From: Accumulibacter sp.
GTDB taxonomy: Bacteria; Pseudomonadota; Gammaproteobacteria; Burkholderiales; Rhodocyclaceae
Reading direction: 5' to 3'
DNA: 38,066 nucleotides
Assembly (NCBI GenBank): GCA_016789495.1
Contig: JAEUOJ010000165.1
Span: 1 to 38,066, forward strand
The position numbers were made by a program, and so were the translations under genes. The notes under the pieces were generated by a model, which worked only from the letters and a program-made list of their open reading frames with translations, was not told the DNA's origin and ran no database searches. This document shows positions 14,742 through 24,600 of this stretch, piece after piece; positions within the stretch are counted from its first letter, which is position 1; every line of letters starts with the position of its first letter.

Positions 14742-16208
14742 TCAGTCTGTCACGGTTTTCTTCGCGCCTTGTTCGATCAATCGCTCGCAAAGCTGGCCCA
14801 GTCGCTGCATGGCGCGGTCGACCTCCTCGCCATACGGCCAGCCGCAGTTGAGTCGGACGAAATGTTCGAAGCGCTCCGAGTTTGAAAACAAGCGCCCGGG
14901 CGCCACGAGAAGCCCTTCAGGCAAGGCTTGATCGAAGAGGCGCTGCGACGAGATCTGCCCGGCCAATTCCACCCACAGGGTCATGCCGCCGTTCGGGTGG
15001 TTGAGGCAAGTGCCGCCGGGAAAGTAAGCGCCGATCGCATCGGCCATCTGCTGCCGATTCCGGCGCAAGATGCCCCGCAGTTGCCGCAGGTGACGATCGT
15101 AGGCGCTGGAGGACATGAAGTCGGCGGCGGCGAGCTGCGAAAGCTGTTCGTTGCAATGCGTCTGCGCATGCTTGAACATTTCCACCCTCGCCTGCCAACG
15201 GCCGCCCGAAATCCAGCCGAGACGCATTCCGGGTGCCAGGATCTTGTGTAGAGACGCGCAATGAATGACATTGCCGGTGTGATCCCAGGCCTTGAGCGCT
15301 CGTTGCGGCGTTTCGTCGTCACACAGCGCGCTGTAGGTATCGTCTTCGATCAGTGGAATGTTCTGTTGCTCGCAGAAGGCCACCAGACGCACCTTGTGCT
15401 CATCGGGCATGATGCTGCCAAGCGGGTTCTGCAGATGAGGGATGACGACCAGCGCCTTGACGTCCGGATAGATTCGGGTCGCCAACTCGAGCGCCTCGAG
15501 GGAAATGCCGCTTTGCGGGCTGGTGGGAATTTCCAGCGCCCGCAAGCCCAGGCTTTCGAGTATCTGCAGCAGTCCGTAGAAGGTCGGCGATTCAACCGCC
15601 ACGATGTCACCGGTCTGGGTAACGGCGCGTAGCGCCAGGTTCAGCGCTTCGATGCAGCCCTGCGTGACGACGATTTCCTCCGGCCCGATGAGCATCCCGC
15701 CATTCATCGCACGCTTGGCGAGTACGCCGCGAAAGACGGCATTGCCGTTGTGCGGCCCGACATCGACCAGCAACTCGGGGTTGAGGCGCAAGGCCCGGGA
15801 AGCCGCATTCCTCAGCGCTTCGCCGGGATACAGGCCGGGTGCGCCGCGAGCCCGGGAAAAGTTGACCTTCACCGGGCTCTGTCGGCAGCGGGCGATGAAC
15901 TCGGAAACGCGGGCATGGATGCCGACATACTGCGCGGCATCGACTGGCTGGGTGATCGCTGGCTCGGCCAGCGGACGCGCGGAAAAGCGGCGCGGCTGGC
16001 AAACGAAATTGCCCGATCGGGGCCGTGCCTCCAGCCAACCATCACTCTCCAACTGACGACAAAGCTGCAGCGCCGTCGAGAGACTGACTTGGTGACGAGC
16101 CATCAGCGTCCGGATGGACGGAAAGCGATCTCCGCAAACCAGAGAACCCGTTTCGATGGCCGCGCGATAGTGATCTGCCAGCCGGCGGTAGAGTGGTGCC
16201 TGAGCCAT
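14742..16208 (-). CDS. MocR-type regulator (GntR helix-turn-helix fused to PLP aminotransferase domain)
   Basis: A 488-residue protein. Residues 1-75 form a GntR winged helix (PLYRRLADHYRAAIETGSL, FPSIRTLMARHQVSLSTAL). Residues ~115-480 form a fold-type I aminotransferase domain: IVVTQGCIEALNLALR, ESPTFYGLLQILESLGL, IPHLQNPLGS, PLIEDDTYSAL, and SLHKILAPGMRLGW with the PLP-binding Lys at 322. MocR proteins use bound PLP or its adducts to control transcription. ATG 16208 is chosen over upstream extensions because the GntR domain begins there. It is divergent from a DUF2917-like gene, with 184 bases between; it may regulate that gene (inference). Confidence 0.92.
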   Translation of the reverse strand: MAQAPLYRRLADHYRAAIETGSLVCGDRFPSIRTLMARHQVSLSTALQLCRQLESDGWLEARPRSGNFVCQPRRFSARPLAEPAITQPVDAAQYVGIHARVSEFIARCRQSPVKVNFSRARGAPGLYPGEALRNAASRALRLNPELLVDVGPHNGNAVFRGVLAKRAMNGGMLIGPEEIVVTQGCIEALNLALRAVTQTGDIVAVESPTFYGLLQILESLGLRALEIPTSPQSGISLEALELATRIYPDVKALVVIPHLQNPLGSIMPDEHKVRLVAFCEQQNIPLIEDDTYSALCDDETPQRALKAWDHTGNVIHCASLHKILAPGMRLGWISGGRWQARVEMFKHAQTHCNEQLSQLAAADFMSSSAYDRHLRQLRGILRRNRQQMADAIGAYFPGGTCLNHPNGGMTLWVELAGQISSQRLFDQALPEGLLVAPGRLFSNSERFEHFVRLNCGWPYGEEVDRAMQRLGQLCERLIEQGAKKTVTD

Positions 16209-16392
16209 GGCAAATGATCTCCGGATGCGGTGATGAACAACAGATATAGATGACGGGAAGTTGGACCGCAACAGTTGCTCGATCACCCGATCTGTATCCG
16301 CCACGATAGGGTACTCCTGTGGCTGTTTTGTCGTTTTCGCGGCGGCTACGATTTCTCCAGCCTCGAACCGGGGCGCAACCGGAGAATTTGCA

Positions 16393-16719
16393 ATGGATGA
16401 TCGACCCAACATCCCTATCACACTCGCCTCGGGCGAGGTCCGTCAGATCCAGTTGCCAGCTGGCAGCGAACTCCTGATCGTCAGCGGGCAGCTTGTCTGG
16501 CGTGATCCACCCCAGTGGCTGGCCGAACAACTGCTAACCAGTACCCGCCTTCTAGGTCCTGAGGAGGTGCAACGGGCAGAACGATCCGGCTGGGTGGAGT
16601 TGTCGGCCAAGTGCAAGGTACAGGCGGTGATCATTGGCCCAACGAACGTCGCTTCGTGCTCGCGGTTCCGGCGCTGGCTGGAACGTCTGTTTGTCCGTGC
16701 TGTGCGGGCAGCGGGATGA
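16393..16719 (+). CDS. DUF2917-like small protein
   Basis: A 108-residue protein from ATG 16393 with GGAG at 16381-16384. The N-terminal part (LASGEVRQIQLPAGSELLIVSGQLVWRD) has the DUF2917 pattern: an LPAG turn followed by a strand ending in a W near Val/Leu. The C-terminal ~30 residues are basic (SRFRRWLERLFVRAVRA). Function unknown. The gene is divergent from the MocR regulator. The family call is moderate since the second half does not show the usual motif. Confidence 0.7.
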   Translation: MDDRPNIPITLASGEVRQIQLPAGSELLIVSGQLVWRDPPQWLAEQLLTSTRLLGPEEVQRAERSGWVELSAKCKVQAVIIGPTNVASCSRFRRWLERLFVRAVRAAG

Positions 16720-17003
16720 GCGGTCGTTTTCGCCAACTGGCCAACCGGAGGTTCTCGGTTGCTCGTCTCGGAGGCTTTGTCACCTGGAGGCCGCAGCGAG
16801 TAAGCCTGACCCTGTTTGCTGTACGCCCTGTTTCGCTGGCCGGGGTGATCCACGGAGGGAGGATTTTGCCTGGTTTCGCGCACGTCGCCGAAGGCCGCTT
16901 GCATCAGGATCGAGGGCCAGAACTCATCACCCCTGACTGCAGGTTCCCGGCGGTCTTTCGCCGGCCACAGATCGATATCAAGGATCACCAACGGATGGCC
17001 TGA
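16716..17003 (+). CDS. possible small hypothetical protein
   Basis: A 95-codon frame whose ATG overlaps the previous TGA (ATGA), as in coupled genes. The peptide is basic at the start (MSGRFRQLANRRFSVARLGG) with a modest hydrophobic patch (SLTLFAVRPVSLAGVI). No family recognised; it may be a chance frame. The overlap is its only support. Confidence 0.3.
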   Translation: MSGRFRQLANRRFSVARLGGFVTWRPQRVSLTLFAVRPVSLAGVIHGGRILPGFAHVAEGRLHQDRGPELITPDCRFPAVFRRPQIDIKDHQRMA

Positions 17004-17325
17004 GGAATCAGGTCATCTTCAGCCGCGACTGTTTGGGGCTCCTCGTCTCTCCGGACACGGGCAGCAGCGCCATTCGCTGCGCCCGGAGCGCCGCTCAAGG
17101 CGCCTGCCGTCCACTCGCCAGAAAACACGCCTTGCGGTCTGGATCGGAGCTAGATTTCGTGATGCACCGTATCAGGAGTCGCCACAGCCAAATCTCACCT
17201 CCTGCCAGTGCTTGGTCGAGGGGACATTTCTCAGTCTCAGCGACCAGTTTTTCCGCGACGGCCACAGCGACTTTACGAGAAGCCGCCGTCGGGCCGCCAT
17301 GACTCAACGCACTCCTGGAGGAGCC
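17004..17325. other. stretch upstream of cstA remnant, no gene seen
   Basis: A plus-strand frame at 17033-17302 has no recognisable features. The region should carry the promoter of the cstA-like gene; no clear -35/-10 pair is evident. Confidence 0.4.
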
Positions 17326-17649
17326 GTGAATATCGTTTCCAAACATGCCATCTGGTGGCTTTTGACGGCGGTCGGGGTATTCTCCCTCGGCACCGTAGCG
17401 CTATCGCGGGGCGAAACCATCAACGCCTTATGGATAGTCACCGCTGCCGTTTCCATCTACCTCGTCGCCTACCGCTACTACAGCCAGTACATCGCTGACC
17501 AGGTGATGCAACTCGACCCGACACGGGCGATCCCGGCCGTTCGCCACAACGACGGCCTCGATTACGTGCCGACCAACAAATACATCCTGTTCGGTCACCA
17601 CTTCGCGGCGATCGCCGGCGCCGGTCCGCTGCCCGCTACGCGCCGGTGA
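17326..17649 (+). pseudogene. CstA/BtsT-family peptide/pyruvate transporter, N-terminal fragment
   Basis: The first ~100 residues of a CstA-family carbon-starvation transporter: WWLLTAVGVFSLGTVAL, RGETINALWIV, YLVAYRYYSQYIADQV, TRAIPAVRHNDGLDYVPTNK and FGHHFAAIAGAGPL. Start GTG 17326 follows GGAGGAGCC, a strong ribosome site; an ATG at 17299 is possible. Family members have about 690 residues, but here the frame ends five codons after GAGPL (PATRR stop). The remainder, including most membrane helices, is gone. Confidence 0.85.
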
Positions 17650-17924
17650 CAGCACCTACTGCCATCAGGTGGTCGCGCCGACCGGCTGCGCACGATGACG
17701 AGATTTCGTCCATCCTGCTTGAGGCCGGTGAGGTTGACCTGGAGGCGATCGGTGCCTTCGTTCAGTCGTTGATCGACGAACTCGGCGACGAATTGCTGCG
17801 CTACAAGGGCATCCTGGCGATTCCTGAAGACGACCGGAAGCTGATTTTTCAGGGCGTCCAGCGCGTCGCCGGCTTCGATTACGGTGAGCCGTGGGCGCCC
17901 AAGGAAGCACGTGCCTCGCGCTGA
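17646..17924 (+). pseudogene. CobW/YjiA-family GTPase, C-terminal fragment
   Basis: From about 17693 the frame reads DDEISSILLEAGEVDLEAIG, AFVQSLIDELGDELLRYKGI, LAIPEDDRKLIFQGVQRVAG, the C-terminal domain of COG0523/CobW metal-chaperone GTPases such as YjiA. The GTP-binding N-terminal domain is absent. The end is also damaged: after ARASR a TGA occurs, while LIGRRLPE, the expected end, follows in another frame. In Enterobacteria yjiY/btsT, yjiX and yjiA form a cluster, so this fragment and the cstA fragment look like the two outer ends of that cluster. Confidence 0.8.
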
Positions 17925-18103
17925 TCGGAAGACGGCTGCCGGAAACGCAGCGGGCGCCGGACGGCAATAGACACGGTTCCTCGAGACTCCGAACCGTTCG
18001 ACGTGTCAGCTGAGAAAGCGCTTCGCTTTCGGCTGGATCATCGACTGCCTTTGAACAGAGTGGAATCGACTTCGGTTGCGCCACGACCCGAAGTCCTGCG
18101 GTT

Positions 18104-19945
18104 CTACTGCAACCATTCCAAAATTTCTTGAAACTGAAATTCTTCGAGCATCCCTGCGATACGCCGGGCCAGACGTGGATGGTCGGACTCGATACGCGAG
18201 AGAACCTCGCTGACCTCGCTGGTGTTCAATTCCTCCGCCGCCTTGCGCAAGGCGCATTTCGTCTCCTCCGTCAAGGCGGCGATCTCCTCCGCGATTTCGG
18301 ATGCTGAGTTGGCAAGCACCGCCACGCGGGACTCCACGGTGCTCTCGCGTTGAAAACGCAGCCCCAGATGAGTTTCCAGCGCGGCATACAGATCCTCTTG
18401 CCGCACGGGCTTGGCCAGGAAGCCACAGCACCCCGCCGCCATGGCCTCATTCCGCTGCTCTTCGAGAACATTGGCGGTGCACATCAGAACTGGGGGCGCC
18501 TCTTCGCCATGCGTCGCACGTATCCGGTAAACCGTCGCCAATCCATCCAACTCCGGCATGCGCCAATCCAAGATGATTAGATCGGGGCAAAAGCTCGTCG
18601 CTCGAGTAACCGCCTCTAGGCCATTAACCGCCTCCGCGATCGAGAAGCCGAGCGGCGCCAGGAGTTGTGTCAGCAAGCGGCGCGCGTCAGGATCGTCGTC
18701 GGCGATCAGGATGCGCTTGCCACGATCCGCTTCGGCAAGCGAGATCACCGCGCCCTTCGCAACCGGCGCGGTCACCGGTTGGTCAGCCCCTGGCAGTACC
18801 AAGGTAAAGCGAAAAACGGAGCCCTGGCCCAGAATCGATTCAACGATCAGCGCACCGCCCATCATCGCCAAGTAGCGCTGGGTGATGGCCAGACCCAGTC
18901 CCGTTCCCGAAGCGGCGGCGTGGGTCACGATCTGAGTGAAGGGTTCAAAAATCCGCTGCTGATCCGCCGGCGAGATGCCGATGCCCGTGTCGCGAACCGC
19001 GAATTCGATTCGCGTGCGGTGCTCCCCGGCCGGCTCTCCCTTGACTTCGAGCATGACGCTCCCCTGACGGGTGAACTTGATGGCATTGCCTAACAAATTG
19101 AGCAAGGCTTGACGTAGCTTGGTGGCGTCGACGTACACCGCCGCCGGCACTTCCTCGATGCGTGACAGCAGCGTCAAACCTGTTTGTTCGGTGCGGGGCT
19201 GCAACAGAGCAAGCACTTCGTCCAGCAATTGCCGAAGATCGGTGGCTTCCTCGGCCAGCTCGACGCGCCCGGCTTCGATTTTCGAGAAGTCCAGGATTTC
19301 GTTGATCAAAGCCAGCAGATGATTGCCCGAGCGATGAATGATCTCCAGGTTTTTTCTGTCTTCCGGGCTGATGCTCTCCGACCGGGCCACCAGCTCCGCA
19401 AACCCGATGATCGCATTGAGTGGCGTGCGCAATTCGTGGCTCATGTTGGCCAGAAAGGCGCCTTTGGCGCGATTCGCGGCTTCGGCCTGGTTCAGCGCCG
19501 CGCTCAGGGAAAGCTCCTGCCGGCGCAGTTGTTGAACGATGTCGGCCAGGTGGCTTTCCCGAGCATGGAGCACCTGGTAAAACCGGACCCGCGAGAGCAG
19601 AAGGTTGTCTTCGAGGGGCTTGGTCAGATAGTCCACGGCGCCGATGGCAAAACCGCGATCGACGAACTCTCTGGCCTTGAACACGGCCGTGAGAAAGATG
19701 ATGGGGATGTTGCGAGTCCGCTCCGTCATCTGCAAATGCTGTGCGGTTTCAAAACCATCCATTCCGGACATCTGCACGTCGAGCAAGATCAGGTGTATAT
19801 CGCGCGAGACCGTGTACATCAGCGCTTCCTCGCCCGAGGCGGCCTCGATCACTTCGGTTTCGGGTAGGCGGGAAAGCAGCGCCTGCAAGGTAAAACGGTT
19901 GTTGGCGTTGTCATCCACCGCCAGGATTACAAAATTGTCAGTCAT
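18104..19945 (-). CDS. hybrid histidine kinase (REC-HisKA-HATPase-REC)
   Basis: A 613-residue soluble kinase. REC1 spans ~6-125 (phospho-acceptor Asp56 in LILLDVQMSGMDG). A short coiled coil leads to HisKA with His170 in NMSHELRTPLNAIIGF. The HATPase has an N box with LLNLLGNAIKFT (Asn287), DTGIGI and GTGLGLAI. REC2 starts ~410 with Asp460 in LIILDWRMPELDG. The C-terminal ~75 residues are helical, without an obvious HPt His motif. No membrane segment, so its input must come through REC1. ATG 19945 overlaps the end of the cheB-cheR gene by 8 bases, so the two are translationally coupled. Confidence 0.93.
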   Translation of the reverse strand: MTDNFVILAVDDNANNRFTLQALLSRLPETEVIEAASGEEALMYTVSRDIHLILLDVQMSGMDGFETAQHLQMTERTRNIPIIFLTAVFKAREFVDRGFAIGAVDYLTKPLEDNLLLSRVRFYQVLHARESHLADIVQQLRRQELSLSAALNQAEAANRAKGAFLANMSHELRTPLNAIIGFAELVARSESISPEDRKNLEIIHRSGNHLLALINEILDFSKIEAGRVELAEEATDLRQLLDEVLALLQPRTEQTGLTLLSRIEEVPAAVYVDATKLRQALLNLLGNAIKFTRQGSVMLEVKGEPAGEHRTRIEFAVRDTGIGISPADQQRIFEPFTQIVTHAAASGTGLGLAITQRYLAMMGGALIVESILGQGSVFRFTLVLPGADQPVTAPVAKGAVISLAEADRGKRILIADDDPDARRLLTQLLAPLGFSIAEAVNGLEAVTRATSFCPDLIILDWRMPELDGLATVYRIRATHGEEAPPVLMCTANVLEEQRNEAMAAGCCGFLAKPVRQEDLYAALETHLGLRFQRESTVESRVAVLANSASEIAEEIAALTEETKCALRKAAEELNTSEVSEVLSRIESDHPRLARRIAGMLEEFQFQEILEWLQ

Positions 19946-21650
19946 GGCGAGCGGTTCCGTGAAAGCGGTAAATGTGCTCATGCCCGAGATGGGGGACGAA
20001 GCCCTCTTCCCTCGCCGTCTGGACCATTCCATCGCGAGGACCGAGAACGAGAAAACCGTCGGGATGCAGGGAGCGCGCGAAGAGGCGCAGCACTTTCCTT
20101 TGCGCCTCCCGGTCGAAATAGATCATCACATTGCGGCAAACGATGAGCTGAAATTCGTTGAAGACGCCTTCGCCGACCAACGAATGGCGGTGGAAAAGCA
20201 CCGCCTGGCGCAATCGGTCGCGCACCTGCAGATAGCAGCCGCCATGCTCGATGTAAGCGTCGAAATGCCGGGGTCCGCCGCTGGCCAGATAATCGGCGCG
20301 GCTGTCCGCCAGCGGCGCCGTCGGAAACAGGCCGTTCGCGCCCAGTTCCAGCAGATAGTGATTGATGTCGGTGGCAAAGAGACGGGTTCTCGACAGCAAC
20401 CCCAGCTCGTCGAGCAGGATCGCCAGCGAGTACGCCTCCTCGCCCGTGGCGCAACCAGCCGACCACACCTTGAGCACCGAAAAGCTGGCCAGGTAGGGCA
20501 AGACCTGTTCGCGCAGCAGGCGAAACTGTTCGGGATGACGAAAAAAACCCGTCACCCCGACCGAGATTTCCGCCACCATTCGTTCAAACAATGGGCGCTG
20601 CGAAAGAACGGCGCGCTGAAAATCCACAAAAGCGGGTAAGCCGAACTTGTTCATCAGGTTCTTGATGCGCCGCTCCAGGCTATCGCGCTGGTAACCACGA
20701 AAATCGTAGTCGTATTGGTGCCACAAAGCCTCCAAAAACAAATCCAGCAGTGCGCCGGTTGGCTCGGCCTGCGGCTCGGCGACCGCCGCCGCCGCGACGC
20801 TGGCGATCGCCGCACATTTCATGAAGTGATCAAAGCGGCCCGCCCGGCGTGCGGCATCCGGTAAAACCCGTGCGTCCCCGCAATCGTCGCCATCCTCGAT
20901 GATCACGCAGCCATCGGCCTCCTGCAGGGCGGCGCAGCCAGCCACTCCGTCCTGGCCGAATCCACACAGCAGAACCCCTAACGCTTGGCTTCGATATTCT
21001 CCGGCCACCGACTCGAACAGGACGTCGATCGAGGGCCGGGCATGATGAACCTTGCGGTCCCGGGTGACATAGACCAGTCCGTGGGCCACCTTGAGGTGAT
21101 GGCCGGGAGGAGCGACGTAGATCGTGCCTGGCGTCAACGGCGCCAAGTGCTGTGGCATGACCACCGAGTAGCCGGTGCGAGTCCGGAGCAGGCGGTCGAG
21201 CCAGTTGGTCATATCCTCCTGCACGTGTTGGACGACAAAAATGACCGCCTCGCTGACCGGCAAATGACCAACAATGTGGAGAAGCTTGTCCAGGCTATTG
21301 GCCGACCCGCCCAGGACCAGCGCCCGGCACGGTTCCAGCGGCGTCAGCGCGCCCTGGTTGGCGACTTGCCGGACGGGCAACCCCAGGCGCATCAGGCAAT
21401 GAACGAGCAGCGGACGGTAAGCAACGATCTTGAGCGCCGACCCCTGGTTCAGCAGGTGGACGAGGGTTTCGATGATTGGCGCGGGCAAGGTATCGGCGTC
21501 GTAAACGTCCAGTTCCAGGAGGTCCCTGACGTCCGCCTCTTCATCGGTCAACAGCGCCAGCAACTCGGCTTGTTCGACGGTCGATTCCAATCGTCCCAGA
21601 ACACCGATGCGTCGGGATTGGTCGGAAGTCGAGCGGATGATTGCCACCAC
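19938..21650 (-). CDS. CheB-CheR fusion (methylesterase and methyltransferase)
   Basis: A 570-residue protein. Residues ~1-100 are an N-terminal region of unknown fold with no CheB receiver. Residues ~108-290 are a CheB methylesterase domain with the triad Ser116 (LGGSANSL), His142 (VVQHVQED) and Asp234 (GFGQDGVAG). Residues ~300-565 are CheR: FRGYQRDSLERRI, SVGVTGFFRHPEQF, the SAM motif VWSAGCATGEEAYSLA, and IVCRNVMIYFD. Such fusions occur in signalling clusters with hybrid kinases outside classic chemotaxis operons. The start is GTG 21650, three bases after the upstream kinase stop. It overlaps the next gene by 8 bases. Confidence 0.92.
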   Translation of the reverse strand: MVAIIRSTSDQSRRIGVLGRLESTVEQAELLALLTDEEADVRDLLELDVYDADTLPAPIIETLVHLLNQGSALKIVAYRPLLVHCLMRLGLPVRQVANQGALTPLEPCRALVLGGSANSLDKLLHIVGHLPVSEAVIFVVQHVQEDMTNWLDRLLRTRTGYSVVMPQHLAPLTPGTIYVAPPGHHLKVAHGLVYVTRDRKVHHARPSIDVLFESVAGEYRSQALGVLLCGFGQDGVAGCAALQEADGCVIIEDGDDCGDARVLPDAARRAGRFDHFMKCAAIASVAAAAVAEPQAEPTGALLDLFLEALWHQYDYDFRGYQRDSLERRIKNLMNKFGLPAFVDFQRAVLSQRPLFERMVAEISVGVTGFFRHPEQFRLLREQVLPYLASFSVLKVWSAGCATGEEAYSLAILLDELGLLSRTRLFATDINHYLLELGANGLFPTAPLADSRADYLASGGPRHFDAYIEHGGCYLQVRDRLRQAVLFHRHSLVGEGVFNEFQLIVCRNVMIYFDREAQRKVLRLFARSLHPDGFLVLGPRDGMVQTAREEGFVPHLGHEHIYRFHGTARHD

Positions 21651-21653
21651 ACC

Positions 21654-24600
21654 TCAGCGCCGCGAACACCAGAGAGCGATCATGTTGATCAGCACGTCGT
21701 AGTCCACCGGTTTTGAAAGATAGTCGTTGGCGCCGGCGGCTAGCGCTTTTTCCTTGTCTTCGGGCAGGGCTTTGGCGGTCAAGGCGATGATCGGAAGATC
21801 GGCCAGTGCCGGCTTGTCCCGAATCCTGGCGATGGTCTGATAGCCGTCCATCTCCGGCATCATGATGTCGGTAACGACCAGATCCACCGAGGTTTTTTCA
21901 AGCAGGGCTAGCGCTTGCTTGCCGTTGATCGCGCCACTCACCCTGGCGCCATTCTGTTCGAGGGCGGCGGTGATGACAAAGAGGTTGCGAGGATCGTCAT
22001 CTACAACCAAGACCTGCCGGCCAGCCAGGCGTTTACCGATGCCTTCGCCATTCGCGCTTACCGTCGCCCCGCCGCTCCTGGCCGTGGGTGCCTCACGCAC
22101 AAAACGCTCGATGCTGTCCAGCAGGCGTTGATCGACCTGGGGGGTTTTGACGATGATACTGTCGGTGTAAGCGCGCAGTCGCGCTTCATCCACCTCGCTC
22201 AAAGGTTGGGTGGAAAAGAACACCAGCGCGGTGCCGGCGTCGGCCTGGCGGATGCTTTGAGCGATGGCCACCCCTTCGTCCGAGGTGTGTCCGGCCAGAT
22301 CGATGATCGCCAGGCGCCAGGCGCGCTCGGCCAAAGCGGCCTGCAGCGCCGGGCCGTCGGTGCACTGGCGCACCAGACCGCATCGGAAACCGGCGATGTG
22401 CGAGATCTCGTCGGCATTGATGCCGCCGCTGGTCACCACCAGCAAAGCCACTCCGGCTGCCAGCACCTCGTTCTCCGCCCGGGCGATCTGCTCGGTATCC
22501 ACCGGCTTTTGCAAGTAACCGACAATCCCTTGTCGCAACAGTGCCGCGTCCCTATCCCGCGCCGAAATGACGTACACCGGAATCTGCGCCAGATCAGGGT
22601 CGGTCTTCAGTGCATGGAGCACGCGGGTTCCGTCCATGTCCGGCAACCCCAGATCGAGCAGAATCCCAGTCGGCCGATGACGGCGGGCCAGCGCCAAGCC
22701 GTCGGCGCCGCAGGCTGCGACCAGAGTTTTGTGGCCGAGTTTGCGGTTGAGCGCCATCAAGATCATTCCAAACGCAGGATCATCATCGATCAACAGGATC
22801 ACTCGGTCGCCGACCTCCAGCCGGTCACGGTCGTCATAGCTTTCCGTTATCTGTTCGGCGGCGGGCGGCTGTTCGGCGGCGGCGAGACTTGTCTGTGCCA
22901 CCTGGTCGACAGGGCTCTCCGGCAGCCGCAAGGCGAACACGCTGCCTTTGCCCGGCGTGCTTTCGAGCTCGATGTCGCCACCCAGCAATTGGGCGAAGCG
23001 CAAACTGATGGTCAACCCCAGACCGGTGCCACCGTACTCGCGTGAAGTCGAGCCATCCACTTGACGAAACGCCTCAAAGATCAGTGTTTGTCGATCCAAC
23101 GGGATACCAACGCCGGTGTCGCGAACCTCGATCCGGATAGGTAGTGCATCGCCGGCCTGGCGCTTGAAGCACAGGGTGACCCCGCCCTCTTTGGTGAACT
23201 TGAGTGCATTGGAAAGCAGATTGCGCAGGATTTGCTCGATTTTGTCACTATCGCTGACAAAATGGCCGCGTAGACGGTCTTCGACAGCGAAACTCAGACC
23301 CCGCTCATGGGCGGCAGGTTCAAACAATTCCCGGCAACTGTCCGACAGCGCGGCGCTGTCGACCTCCGACCAGCGCAGGTCCATGCGGCCCGCCTCCACT
23401 TTGGAGAGGTCCAGCACATCGTTGATAAGCCGCAGCAAATCCTCTCCAGCGCGGTGGATGACCTCGGCCTGCCTGATCTCGTCGGGTTCCAGGTGTCCCT
23501 TTTCGTTACCAGCCATCATCTTGGAAAGCAGGATGATCGCGTTGAGCGGGGTGCGCAACTCGTGGGACATGTTGGCCAGGAATTCAGTTTTGTATTGACC
23601 GGATTGGGTGAGCTGCCGTGCCTTGGCGTCGAGTTCTTCGCGGGATCGGCGCAACTCGAGGTTGTTCTGCTCGAGCTGCCGCTGCTGCTCCTCCAACTGG
23701 GCGTTGGTTAGCTGTAATTCCTCGCTCTGTTGTTGCACCTGCTGTTGTTGCTCCTCCAGTTGGGCGTTGCTTTGGCGAAGCTCCTCGGTCTGTTGCTGCA
23801 ACAACTGTTGCTGTTCCTCCATCCGGGCGTTGGCCTCCTGAAGGCGCTCGCTTTGTGTTCTGGCTTCCTTTTCCGCGCTCTCGGCCACGGTCAACAGCGT
23901 GCGGACCCGCTCCTGCTGTTCGGCCACGTAAAGGAAGGCAGCGACCATCTCGGTCGCGCCGAGCAGGAATTCCAGCTTCAGTGGGTCGAAGCACTCGAAG
24001 CTGGCCAGCTCGACCACGCCCAGCAAAGTCTCTTCCCGTAACAGCGGATAGGTGTAAGTGTAGTAGGGCACGGCGTTGACGATGCCGGTGACGATGGGGG
24101 CGGCGTCCGGAGCGGCGGTGGTTAGGATGATCGGCTTCTTCTCCCGGGCGACCTGGCCGATGGCGCCCTCGCCGACTCGAAAGCGGTTGGCCAAATGAGT
24201 GCGTTGAACATGCATGTAGCTGCCGAGCAAGTCCAGTGCCGCTTCATCGGGCCGATAAACGTAGAGCACTCCCCGGCCAGCCGACAGATAGCGCCCGAGC
24301 ACCTCGATCGCGGTGTCGGCCTGCTGCTGCACGGATAGCCCGCCAGTCAGATCCGCCGACAGGCGACTATAGCCGTCCTTGATCCAGTTGCGGGCGTCGT
24401 TTTCCTCTTTGGCCTGACGCAGCATCAGATTCATCCGGTTGACTGCCTTGCCCAGCTGATCGCGATCGGACAGCAGCGGGACATCCTGGGAGAAATCGCC
24501 TCGCCCGATGGCCTCGGCCCGGTCGGCCAAGCGCGCCAGGGTTCCGATCATGACGTTGATCGAATACGCCATGCTTGTCGTGTCGCTCTTCTCGACATTC

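Noticed and set aside
16443-16991. A 182-codon minus-strand frame across the DUF2917-like gene.
   Set aside because: Opposite-strand shadow with no recognisable motifs; the plus strand has a ribosome site and family-like sequence.
18014-18030. A GAAAGCG/CGCTTTC hairpin between the CobW remnant and the hybrid kinase gene.
   Set aside because: Only 7 bp, loop of 3, no T-run; too weak to call a terminator.
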